Assembly: GCF_027568515.1 (NCBI RefSeq)
Contig: NZ_JANKZF010000001.1
Location: 1-64,000, forward strand
Direction: 5' to 3'
Length of the DNA: 64,000 nucleotides
DNA from: Arthrobacter sp. HY1533
GTDB lineage: Bacteria; Actinomycetota; Actinomycetes; Actinomycetales; Micrococcaceae
Part shown: piece by piece, positions 56,886-64,000 of the stretch
How the letters are laid out: every line of letters starts with the position of its first letter
How positions within the stretch are numbered: position 1 is the first letter of the stretch
Notes under the pieces: generated by a model
Databases searched by the model: none
The model's input: only the letters and a program-made list of their open reading frames with translations
Told to the model about the DNA's origin: nothing
Position numbers and translations under genes: made by a program

Positions 56886-57893
56886 CTAGGCGGTGAGCTC
56901 GAGTTCCTCTGCGGGGAGCCGGAACGCAAGATCCTCGCCGCGGGACAGGCGGTGTACCTCGGCCACGGTGCTCATGGCCATGCGTTCAAGCTCCGTCCCG
57001 AGTGATCCTGCCATGTGAGGGGTCAACAGCACGTTGGGGTGGTCGAAAAGTCCCGAATCTGCCGGCAAATCCCACGGAGTGGTCACATCGAGCACGGCAA
57101 ACAGCGTGCCCGCCTGGATCCGGGCCAGCAACGCGTCCTGGTCCACGAGTTCCCCGCGGGCCGTGTTGATGAACGTGGCGCCGGACTTGAAGGAGGCGAT
57201 CAGCTCAGCGTTCACCAAGTTCCGGGTGGATGGCAGCGAGGGTGCATGCAGGCTCACCACGTCCGAGGTTGCGGCCAGTTCCTCAAGCGTCACCTTTGCC
57301 ACGCCCAGGGCCTTGGCCTCGGCGTCGGAGAGGAACGGGTCGGCCACCACGAGTTCCAGCTCGTAGGACTGCATCAGGCGGATGACGTGGCGGCCAATCT
57401 TGGACGCGCCAATGATGCCAACCCGCTTGTTGTAGTTGCCCAGCTCCGGGAACTGCGACTCGGCATGGATCATGTCCCGGAGCCTGTGGACGCTCCGGGC
57501 AACTTGCAGCACCCGCTTGTTGGCCAGCAGCACCATGGCCACTGTGTACTCGGCGACGGGAATGGAGTTGGCGTCGGCGGCCGTGCTGACCTGGATGCCG
57601 CGGGCCCAGGCGGAGCCGTCCATGTGGTTCTTGACTGTTCCGGCCGAGTGGAGGATGTAGCGGAGCCCAGGCGCCGAGTTGAGCACTGCGCCGTCGATCA
57701 TGGGACAGCCCCAGCCGGTGATGAGTGCATCGGCCTGGGCCAGCAGGGCAAGCGAACGGTCACTGGAGAACTCGGCCATGGGTTCGCGGCTGAGCAGGGT
57801 GGCACCGGACTCCAGGGCGTCCAGTACGTGCGGCGGGAAGATCCTGTGCGCCACGTCCTGGGGCATGGCCAGGGCCACCTTCAGGGCGTTCAC
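56886..57893 (-). CDS. D-isomer-specific 2-hydroxyacid dehydrogenase
   Basis: This 335-residue protein has the NAD-binding motif G-I-I-G-A-S-K-I-G (about 159-167), catalytic Arg in N-T-A-R-G-E-L-V-D and His in L-T-P-H-M-A-G. The Glu that normally follows D-V is replaced: L-D-V-T-T-P-W-D instead of D-V-x-E. Some sulfatase-linked relatives use Asp here, so catalysis may differ. GTG 57893 overlaps the permease TGA (GTGA), so it is translationally coupled with the importer. It likely oxidises or reduces an acid derived from the imported substrate. Confidence 0.82.
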   Translation of the reverse strand: MNALKVALAMPQDVAHRIFPPHVLDALESGATLLSREPMAEFSSDRSLALLAQADALITGWGCPMIDGAVLNSAPGLRYILHSAGTVKNHMDGSAWARGIQVSTAADANSIPVAEYTVAMVLLANKRVLQVARSVHRLRDMIHAESQFPELGNYNKRVGIIGASKIGRHVIRLMQSYELELVVADPFLSDAEAKALGVAKVTLEELAATSDVVSLHAPSLPSTRNLVNAELIASFKSGATFINTARGELVDQDALLARIQAGTLFAVLDVTTPWDLPADSGLFDHPNVLLTPHMAGSLGTELERMAMSTVAEVHRLSRGEDLAFRLPAEELELTA

Positions 57894-58804
57894 TTGACGC
57901 TTCCTGCCGTGAGCCCGGACTTCCAGAAGCGCTGCAGCATGATGAAGGCAATGAGCAGCGGGATGATGGAGAGGAAGGATCCGGTGATGACCAGCGGTGC
58001 GAAGTCCGGGAAGGCCACCGAGTGGCCCTGCCAGATGGAGATGCCCACACTGACGGGCAGCAGCTGCTGGTTTTGCAGCATGACCAGCGGCAGCATGAAG
58101 TTGTTCCACACGCCCACGAACTGGAACAGGCCAATCGTGACGAAGCCGGGCATCATCATGGGCAGGCCAATGGAGAAGAAGGAGCGGATGGGTCCGGCAC
58201 CGTCGACGCGGGCCGCCTCGAGTGTTTCCATGGGGATGTAGCCGGAGGCGTAGACCCGGGCAAGGTAGACGCCGAAGGGGTTGCACAGCACCGGAATCAG
58301 GACCGCCCACATGGTGTTGGTCAGGCCCACCTGTGAGGCCAGCAGGTACATGGGCAGCACCGTGGCGGTGTTGGGCACCAGGACGCCCACCAGGACGATG
58401 CCGAAGAAGGATTCCTTCCAGCGGAAGTTGAACTTGTCGAATGCGTAGCCTGCCATGACGGCGATGAGGCCGCCGAGGACCGCGCCGGCGCCGGCGTAGA
58501 TGATGGAGTTGGCCATCCAGCGGAAGAAGACGCCGCCGTCCTGGGCGGCCACGTTGCCGATGTTCTCGAACAGGGCGAACTTGCCGAAGGAGAAGGCGCT
58601 GGTGCCGTAGAGGTCGGCGGTGTCCTTGGTGGAGGCAAAAACCAGCCACAGCACGGGAATGACCATGTAGGCGCAGCCCAGGACCAGGAGTCCGTTGACG
58701 GTGAACTTGCTGGCGAAGCCGTCCTCGCGCCTGGACCGCTTCTGCTGCTGGGGTGCGGCCTGCCGGCGGGTCCGTTCCGGACGGGTCAGGGTTTGGGTGC
58801 TCAT
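57890..58804 (-). CDS. carbohydrate ABC transporter permease (MalG type)
   Basis: This 304-residue protein has a basic N-terminus of about 30 residues, six membrane helices and the EAA loop E-A-A-R-V-D-G-A-G-P-I-R-S-F-F-S-I. It forms a heterodimer with the MalF-type permease, whose stop overlaps its ATG (ATGA, 58801-58804). There is no ATPase gene in the operon, so a shared MsiK-like ATPase is expected. Substrate follows from the sulfatase neighbour. Confidence 0.9.
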   Translation of the reverse strand: MSTQTLTRPERTRRQAAPQQQKRSRREDGFASKFTVNGLLVLGCAYMVIPVLWLVFASTKDTADLYGTSAFSFGKFALFENIGNVAAQDGGVFFRWMANSIIYAGAGAVLGGLIAVMAGYAFDKFNFRWKESFFGIVLVGVLVPNTATVLPMYLLASQVGLTNTMWAVLIPVLCNPFGVYLARVYASGYIPMETLEAARVDGAGPIRSFFSIGLPMMMPGFVTIGLFQFVGVWNNFMLPLVMLQNQQLLPVSVGISIWQGHSVAFPDFAPLVITGSFLSIIPLLIAFIMLQRFWKSGLTAGSVK

Positions 58805-59730
58805 GATTTGTCCGCCTTGTTGCTGAAGCGTGTGACGACGAAGGAGAGAATGGCCGCCAGCAGCGCAATGATGATGGATGCCGCGGCGGCCTGGTTCAGG
58901 TTGTGCCGGTTGAAGGCGGCGTCGTAGGCCCACATGTTGGGCACCCAGGTGCTCGTGATGGAGGATGTGGCCTTGGACAGGATCATGGGTTCGGCGAAAA
59001 GCTGCAGTGTGCCGATCATGGTGAAGAGCATGATGACGCCCAGGGCCGGGAACACCAACGGGAACTTGATGGCCAGCGAGAGCCGCATTTCGCTGGCGCC
59101 GTCAACACGGGCGGCTTCAATGATTTCCCGGGGCACGGCCTGAAGTGCCGTGAAGAGGATGATGACGTTGTAGCCGGTCCACTCCCAGACGGCGATGTTC
59201 ACGATCGAGGGCAGGACCATGTGCGCATCGAGGAAGCCGATCTGGATGCCACCGCTTTCCAGGGCCTGCACGAGCGGGCTGATGCCAGGGGTGTACAGGT
59301 AGGCCCAGATGAGCGCCGCAATGACGCCGGGCACGGCGTGCGGCAGGAAGACCAGGAGCTGAAACATTTTGCGGGCGCGGGCCACTCCTGCGTCCAGGAG
59401 CAGGGCGAAGACAACGGCGCCGCCCACCATGGCCGGGATGTACATGGCGCAGTATCCGACCAGGCGCAAAAGGCCGCTGAGGAACGTCTCAGACTGGAGG
59501 ACCTGGACGTAGTTTTCCATGCCGACGAAGGTGGTCACGGGATTGCCGAAGCCGAGCCCGGACTTCCGCTCGCTGAAGAAGCTCAGCCAGATGGAGTAGA
59601 TAACCGGGGCCACCATGGCCACGGCAAAGAGGGCAAAGAAGGGGGTCAGGAACAGTGCGGCGGTACGCCCGCTGTTGCCCGTGGCTGTGCGCTTTCTGCG
59701 CACAGGTGCTGCTGGTGCCTGTATGGCCAT
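58801..59730 (-). CDS. carbohydrate ABC transporter permease (MalF type)
   Basis: This 309-residue protein has six membrane helices and the EAA loop E-A-A-R-V-D-G-A-S-E-M-R-L-S-L-A. The N-terminus R-R-K-R-T-A-T-G precedes helix 1. AGGAG lies 6 nt before ATG 59730. It is 57 nt after the binding protein gene and overlaps the MalG-type permease. Together they form the membrane channel of the importer. Confidence 0.9.
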   Translation of the reverse strand: MAIQAPAAPVRRKRTATGNSGRTAALFLTPFFALFAVAMVAPVIYSIWLSFFSERKSGLGFGNPVTTFVGMENYVQVLQSETFLSGLLRLVGYCAMYIPAMVGGAVVFALLLDAGVARARKMFQLLVFLPHAVPGVIAALIWAYLYTPGISPLVQALESGGIQIGFLDAHMVLPSIVNIAVWEWTGYNVIILFTALQAVPREIIEAARVDGASEMRLSLAIKFPLVFPALGVIMLFTMIGTLQLFAEPMILSKATSSITSTWVPNMWAYDAAFNRHNLNQAAAASIIIALLAAILSFVVTRFSNKADKS

Positions 59731-59786
59731 GGTGTTCTCCTAGTGTGGCCGGCTGCCCCGCAGCCGCGGTGCAGCCGGCCGAAGTG

Positions 59787-61100
59787 CTACTCGGTGACGG
59801 AAAGGCCGGTCTGCTTCAGGCCCTCGACGGTGGCCTTCTGCGCTGCAGTGATGGCCCCGCCCACTGTGCCGCCGGTGCCGAGCTTGCCGTAGGCGTCGCC
59901 AATGGCGGCCTTGGTGATTTCCCAGTTGGGGCCCCACTGCCAGCCCGGGGTGATGGTCTTGTACGCGGCATCGAAAACCGCGTAGATGTCGTTGCCGAAG
60001 AAGCTGGAATCGAAGGCCTTCTGTGCCACGGCGGTCAGGCCGGGGTAGGCGATGACAGCCGAGCCGCCGTTGCCGCGGGCCTCAATGGCCTTGGGGTCGG
60101 TGGTCAGGAAGGTGATGAACTTTGCCGCGGCCGCCGGGTTCTTGCTGCCCTTGGTCACGTTGAAGCTGGAGCCGCCGTAGAAGGCACCTGCCGGCTCGCC
60201 CCAGGTGGGCATTTCGGCGGCAATCCAGGCACCCTTCTGGTTGGCGTTCTCCACACGCTTCTGCAGGCTGCGGGCGCTCCAGCTGGCGCCGAGGACGCCG
60301 GCCACATTGCCCTGGGCCAGGTCCATGCCCCACTCGTCGCTGGCGGCCTGCTGGACCTTGACGATCTTCGCGTCGATCATCTTCTGCCAAAAGTCGGCGA
60401 CCTTCATGGTGGGCTGGTCGTTGATGCCGATCTTCCACTGATCACCTTCGGTGGTGAACCACTTGCCGCCGCCCTGCCAGGCGAGGGCGGCGGTGATGGG
60501 AACCTCGTTGGGGTTGAAGCTGGCGAGGTAGCGCTCGGGGTTGACGGCCTTGAGCTTCTTGCCCGCCTCCTCAAACTCGGCCCAGGTGGTGGGAACTGCA
60601 GCGCCGGCTTCCTCCAGGAGGTCCTTGCGCAACCAGAGGATCTGCGGTGCCGCATCGTAGGGCAGGCCGTAGATGCTGTCGCCGAACTGCACCTGGCCGC
60701 GGATCTGCTCGGACAGCTTGTCCACCGTGGCGGCCGTGTCAATCAAATCGTTGAGGGGAAGCAGGTGGCCGTCGCTGACAAACTGGGGCAGCTGCGGGTA
60801 TTCGACGGTGGAAACGTCCGGGCCGTCGCCGGCGGTGATGGCCGTGGCCAGCTTGGCGTAGCCGCCGTTGACGCCGTTGGGGATGGTCTCGAACGTGACC
60901 TTGATGTTGCTCTGGCTGGCGTTGAATGCCTCGGTGACCTTGTCCAGGCCGGCCAGGGAGGACCAGAAGGTGATTTCACCCTTGGGTTCCGTGGTGGGCT
61001 TGTTGGCGGCCGCGGGCTTCTCGGTGGTGCCGCAGGCGGTCACGAGCAGGCCGGTGCCGAACAGGCCTGCAGCCCCGAGGATGAATTGACGACGCTTCAT
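59787..61100 (-). CDS. extracellular solute-binding lipoprotein (carbohydrate ABC)
   Basis: This 437-residue protein is a family 1 extracellular solute-binding protein. It has a lipoprotein signal with lipobox L-V-T-A-C (Cys at about 23) after K-R-R-Q-F-I-L-G. The mature region has I-T-F-W-S-S-L-A-G-L-D, G-D-G-P-D-V-S-T-V-E-Y-P-Q-L and Y-G-L-P-Y-D. AGGGAG lies 7 nt before ATG 61100. It is the first gene after the DeoR-LacI regulator, with a promoter and TGAACA repeats in the gap. It delivers the operon's substrate, likely a sulfated saccharide. Confidence 0.9.
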   Translation of the reverse strand: MKRRQFILGAAGLFGTGLLVTACGTTEKPAAANKPTTEPKGEITFWSSLAGLDKVTEAFNASQSNIKVTFETIPNGVNGGYAKLATAITAGDGPDVSTVEYPQLPQFVSDGHLLPLNDLIDTAATVDKLSEQIRGQVQFGDSIYGLPYDAAPQILWLRKDLLEEAGAAVPTTWAEFEEAGKKLKAVNPERYLASFNPNEVPITAALAWQGGGKWFTTEGDQWKIGINDQPTMKVADFWQKMIDAKIVKVQQAASDEWGMDLAQGNVAGVLGASWSARSLQKRVENANQKGAWIAAEMPTWGEPAGAFYGGSSFNVTKGSKNPAAAAKFITFLTTDPKAIEARGNGGSAVIAYPGLTAVAQKAFDSSFFGNDIYAVFDAAYKTITPGWQWGPNWEITKAAIGDAYGKLGTGGTVGGAITAAQKATVEGLKQTGLSVTE

Positions 61101-61170
61101 GAGTGTTCTCCCTTGAATTCCAAAACGAAGTGTGATGGTCATGTGCGCTGTGCCACATGAGCTATGTCCA

Positions 61171-61220
61171 TGAAACACTCAAACATGAACAATGTCAGCG
61201 AAGTAAACACAACTGAACAT
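61171..61220. promoter_or_regulatory. TGAACA-type operator repeats before the importer operon
   Basis: TGAAACA (61171-61177), TGAACAA (61186-61192) and TGAACAT (61214-61220) are spaced by 15 and 28 bp in the 148-bp gap. The same half-site forms the palindrome GTTCACTATGAAC before the regulator gene, so it is a candidate binding motif for the DeoR-LacI protein. Confidence 0.5.
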
Positions 61221-61248
61221 CAAGGGATAACACTGCCGGCTGGGCGGC

Positions 61249-62397
61249 CTAGGGATGCCCGGAGGATTCCCTCACCACAAGTGCAGGCGACAGGCTGACC
61301 TGGCGCAGGGCGGTGGGCTTTCCTGCCGGAGAGTCAAGGCGGTCCAGGCACATCTGCAGGGCCTGGTAGCCGACGTCGAACTTGGGTGGCGCAATGGCGG
61401 TCAGGGGCACGGCGCCCATGGAGGCCACCTCGTCGTCGTAGGCCACGATGGCAAGGTCCTCCGGGATGCTGATCCCACGGGACTGGCAGCTGTCCACGAA
61501 GGTGAGTGCGTCCTGGTCGTTCAGCAGCAGCACCGCAGTCAACTCCCCCGCCATGATCTTCTCAAGCGCCTCCTCCAATTCCGCGCGAAGGGATTCGGGC
61601 TCCTCCTGTTTGCTCCCGAAGGAATGCTCATCGCCAGGGTTCCAGGGCAGCCCGGCACGTTCCAGGGCCCGGCGGTACCCGCTGCGCACTCCCGCCGTCG
61701 TGGGGCTGTTCCGCCGCGTGCAGAGTGCAATCCTGGTGTGCCCCAGGCCAATCAGGTGGTTGACGGCAACTTCGGCCCCGCGCACGTGGTCGCTGCGCAC
61801 TGATTCCAGCAGAAGGTCATCGCGGACATCGTCGATGGGACGTTCGGCAACAACTATGGGAATGTCTGCCGATGCCAGCAGTTCCAGGGTGCGTGAATTG
61901 GCCAGGGATTCGGCACTGAAGGTCACAATGAGCCCGTCCACCTTGTTGGCCAGCAGCCGCTCAATCTGCCTCTCCTCCTCCAGTTGCGAGTAGTTGGAAA
62001 CGGCCAGGACCAGGCGGGCCCCCATGTCCCGTGCCGCGGCTTCGGCACCCCTGACCACTGTTGCAAAGTAGTACCTGGCATTCGGCATGACCAGGCCGAT
62101 GGTCGGCACTGCCATTCGGCCGCCACGGGCACCTTGCGGGGCATGCGGGGCTGCGCCGGGCATGCGGCGAAGACCCGTTCCGGCGCCGGCGTGCTGCCGT
62201 CCCGCGGGCGCGGCAACTTGAACGGGGATGGCCCCGCCGTGGACGCGCTGGAGCAGGTTTTCGGCTTCCAGTGCGGCCAGGTCCCGCCGCACGGTCATGC
62301 CGGACACTCCGAGGTGTGCGGCAAAATCCGCAACACTGAAAGAGCCCTTGCGGTGCAGTTCGCGCAGGATCAGCGCACGGCGGTCATCGGTCAACAT
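61249..62397 (-). CDS. DeoR-type HTH fused to LacI-type sugar-binding domain
   Basis: This 382-residue regulator has a DeoR winged helix at the N-terminus (about 1-58: R-R-A-L-I-L-R-E-L, F-A-A-H-L-G-V-S-G-M-T-V-R-R-D-L, R-V-H-G-G-A), a Gly/Arg/Pro-rich linker, then a periplasmic-binding-protein-like domain (about 97-375: T-I-G-L-V-M-P-N-A-R-Y-Y-F, G-H-T-R-I-A-L-C-T, V-A-Y-D-D-E) as in LacI repressors. It thus senses free sugar rather than a sugar phosphate as DeoR does. It precedes the importer/sulfatase operon, and TGAACA half-sites occur before both. Confidence 0.88.
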   Translation of the reverse strand: MLTDDRRALILRELHRKGSFSVADFAAHLGVSGMTVRRDLAALEAENLLQRVHGGAIPVQVAAPAGRQHAGAGTGLRRMPGAAPHAPQGARGGRMAVPTIGLVMPNARYYFATVVRGAEAAARDMGARLVLAVSNYSQLEEERQIERLLANKVDGLIVTFSAESLANSRTLELLASADIPIVVAERPIDDVRDDLLLESVRSDHVRGAEVAVNHLIGLGHTRIALCTRRNSPTTAGVRSGYRRALERAGLPWNPGDEHSFGSKQEEPESLRAELEEALEKIMAGELTAVLLLNDQDALTFVDSCQSRGISIPEDLAIVAYDDEVASMGAVPLTAIAPPKFDVGYQALQMCLDRLDSPAGKPTALRQVSLSPALVVRESSGHP

Positions 62398-62433
62398 GCG
62401 GCCAGTCCCCTAGTTGTTTGTTTGTGTGCAGTT

Positions 62434-62446
62434 GTTCACTATGAAC
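62434..62446. promoter_or_regulatory. palindromic operator upstream of DeoR-LacI gene
   Basis: GTTCACTATGAAC (62434-62446) is a perfect 5-bp inverted repeat with a 3-bp centre, lying 37-49 bp upstream of the regulator start at 62397. The TGAAC half-site recurs before the importer operon. Autoregulation is inferred. Confidence 0.55.
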
Positions 62447-62525
62447 TACAGCGGACTGGCGGCAGGAAGTCAAGGATGTTCGGGAAACCACGCCCCCCGG
62501 GGGGGTTGGCGGAAAACCGCACAAA

Positions 62526-62566
62526 GCCGCGTCGTGTGCCTTCCTTCGGAGGGCACACGACGCGGC
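62526..62566 (-). terminator. intrinsic terminator of the beta-propeller gene
   Basis: Perfect 15-nt arms (62526-62540 and 62552-62566) enclose an 11-nt loop. On the minus strand it lies 13 nt after the stop at 62580 and is followed by TTTGTGC. It separates that gene from the DeoR-LacI transcription unit. Confidence 0.85.
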
Positions 62567-62579
62567 ATCTGGCGCGGGG

Positions 62580-64000
62580 TCAGACACTGGCGGTGTAGCC
62601 CACCACCTTCGTGCTCGACACTGCCTCGCCTGCCATGACTGCATTGGCACGTACGGTGACTTCCCCTGCGGGCAGCGCAGCGGAGTGCACCGTGAAGCGG
62701 TGAAATGCGCTGGTGCCGGGTTCGATGCCCGTGAACTTCCTGCTGCCAAAGGCGGTTGTCAGGTCAACATCGACAGGGACGGCTTCGGTGTTGCTGACCT
62801 CCACCTGTATCTGGGTGTTCCTTCCCACGGGGCGAGCTGTGACCTCAACGGCCACGGCCGGGCGGCCGGGCACCTCGATGCGGACCAAGTTGCGCCCGCG
62901 CAGGGAGTAGATGTTGCCGGCCTCGTCGTTGGTGAGGTGCGAGCCGCTATACCAGCCGCCCTTTGTGTCGGCCAGGACGGTTTCCACGGCAAAGTTGAAG
63001 GGGTCAAAGCGGAACACGTTCGTGTCGGAGACGCCGTAGACCACGCCGTTGTTGGTGACCATGGCACCGAAGCCGTAGGACAGGTTCTTGATGCTGGCCT
63101 GGTGGATGGGTAGCCGGGTGCGCACATCAATGACGGTGATGGTGCCCTTGCGGGAGAGCGCGTACAGATTGTGTCCCTGAATGGCCAGGGCCGCCGTGCC
63201 GGAGTCCTGAGGGGCAATGCGCCATAGCTCGGTTCCTGCGAGCGGGTCGAACGCAACGATGGTGCCGCCGTCGGGAATCTGCGGCCCTCCGCCGCCCAGG
63301 TAGGCCACACCGTCCTGGGCCACCACGGCCCGCAGCAACTGGGTGTTGTCGATGGGGTTGATGAAGTGCCTTGAGGCGCCCGTCGCCGGATCATGGGACC
63401 ACAGCGAACCGCCGGCCTCGGTGTCCGATTGTGCGCCGACCAGGACAAGTCCGTTCGTGGAGTCCCAGGTTACGTCAAGCGGCCGGTTCTGGGCCTTGGG
63501 AAAAGCTGCTGCCTGGGTGATCGGCAAGCCGTCGTCGGGGTTGTATTTCCAGATGCCCTGGCCGCTGTACATCCCCGCGTACAAGGTGTTGCCGACCATG
63601 ATGGCGTCCTTGGCCTCGCCGGGTGCGCGCAGGTAGGTGACCGGCTCACCCGTCATCGAATGCCGGGCAATGGAGCCGTTGCCGCCCACGTAGACGTAGC
63701 CGCCTCCGGCGGCCATGCCCATTGCGGTCTGTGCCTGGACGGGAGCGCCGGCCGCGGCAAGGTCGGTGACGGTGCAGCTGCCGGCCAGGGGGTCAATGGC
63801 CGCGACAAAGCCGTAGGCCGAGGTGACAATGACTTTCCCGTCCAAGGCGTCCACGCCCCAAATCTCGCCCAGTTCCGGCCCTTTGAAGGACACCGGGGTG
63901 ACGGCGTTGGTGGTCAGGTTGTACTGGAGCAGGCCAATCTCGTTGGCGAAGTAGACTACGTCACCGATGCGGGCGAAGGCCTTGGCTGTGATGCCGACGG
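62580..64000 (-). CDS. PQQ-like beta-propeller protein (partial)
   Basis: The frame is open from the right edge: codons 63894-63998 continue the same repeat pattern upstream of the GTG at 63893, so the true start is outside the window. The visible part (about 473 residues) has seven or so beta-propeller blades with W-G-V-D-A-L-D-G-K-V-I-V, G-G-G-Y-V-Y-V-G-G-N-G-S-I-A-R-H and I-V-A-F-D-P-L-A-G-T-E-L-W, then a C-terminal Ig-like beta domain (about residues 340 to the end of the visible part). PQQ-like propellers of this type act in protein-protein contacts or polysaccharide interaction at the cell surface. Function is unknown. The own terminator follows. Confidence 0.75.
   Translation of the reverse strand, partial: VGITAKAFARIGDVVYFANEIGLLQYNLTTNAVTPVSFKGPELGEIWGVDALDGKVIVTSAYGFVAAIDPLAGSCTVTDLAAAGAPVQAQTAMGMAAGGGYVYVGGNGSIARHSMTGEPVTYLRAPGEAKDAIMVGNTLYAGMYSGQGIWKYNPDDGLPITQAAAFPKAQNRPLDVTWDSTNGLVLVGAQSDTEAGGSLWSHDPATGASRHFINPIDNTQLLRAVVAQDGVAYLGGGGPQIPDGGTIVAFDPLAGTELWRIAPQDSGTAALAIQGHNLYALSRKGTITVIDVRTRLPIHQASIKNLSYGFGAMVTNNGVVYGVSDTNVFRFDPFNFAVETVLADTKGGWYSGSHLTNDEAGNIYSLRGRNLVRIEVPGRPAVAVEVTARPVGRNTQIQVEVSNTEAVPVDVDLTTAFGSRKFTGIEPGTSAFHRFTVHSAALPAGEVTVRANAVMAGEAVSSTKVVGYTASV

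Noticed and set aside
59655-61160. 501-codon open frame on the plus strand
   Set aside because: Antisense to the solute-binding lipoprotein with lipobox and good ribosome site.
1-64000. tRNA genes, CRISPR arrays, prophage or integrative element boundaries
   Set aside because: No cloverleaf-like gap, no spaced direct repeats, no integrase or phage structural genes. Gaps are all below 300 bp.

Overview
The window is chromosomal DNA from a high-GC Gram-positive bacterium, most likely Arthrobacter or a close relative in the Micrococcaceae. Evidence: strongly GC-biased third codon positions; mycothiol-dependent (maleylpyruvate isomerase fold), DUF1990, DUF427 and DUF6153 proteins typical of actinobacteria; an LAxTG-type cell-wall anchor; and many promoters whose -10 box lies about 6 nt before an ATG, the signature of leaderless mRNAs. 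It is gene-dense, with no gap over 300 bp. I see no rRNA, tRNA, CRISPR array or prophage. The only transposon trace is an IS481-type transposase tail at the left edge. One CDS runs off the right edge.

Region 1 (1-16 kb) holds small metabolic and housekeeping genes: a cysteine hydrolase, a Tat-exported metallophosphoesterase, an XRE-cupin regulator divergent from a His-rich methyltransferase, a YbaK-type deacylase, HrpB helicase, a threonine dehydratase-like enzyme, a flotillin, and a multi-pass membrane protein interrupted by an in-frame amber codon. Region 2 (16-30 kb) has a copper-type promoter driving DUF6153 and a multicopper oxidase, an operon ending in an HD-GYP/LuxR fusion, YceI, an AAA ATPase, a DHFR-like reductase, a phosphotransferase and stand-alone trpF.

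Region 3 (28.8-37.4 kb) is sulfate-ester locus A: a ROK repressor, an SsuABC/TauABC-type importer, a cytoplasmic Cys-type sulfatase and a wall-anchored GH20 hexosaminidase. The ROK gene and the transporter operon share a TTTACATAA element. A plausible route is extracellular release of a sulfated amino sugar, uptake, then intracellular desulfation. Region 4 (37.4-42.2 kb) has a DUF559-type nuclease-fold gene between two copies of a palindromic repeat, a DHA2 transporter, and a TetR/quinone-reductase divergent pair.

Region 5 (42.2-45.6 kb) is the most novel part: a four-gene overlapping operon for a nucleotidyltransferase-fold protein, a divergent PurC (SAICAR synthetase)-like enzyme, an AbrB/MazE-type DNA-binding protein and a thymidylate-kinase-like P-loop protein. 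I know of no described system with this composition. Region 6 (45.6-53.7 kb) has a MocR regulator and an EamA exporter whose start codons overlap inside a shared palindrome, followed by PaiB-like and FMN reductase genes, a manganese-type ABC importer under a DtxR/MntR-like operator, a LysE/Lrp pair and a DedA protein.

Region 7 (53.8-62.4 kb) is sulfate-ester locus B: a DeoR-LacI hybrid regulator, a carbohydrate ABC importer lacking its ATPase, a 2-hydroxyacid dehydrogenase, a second sulfatase and a DUF3604 protein. A partial PQQ-like beta-propeller gene closes the window.
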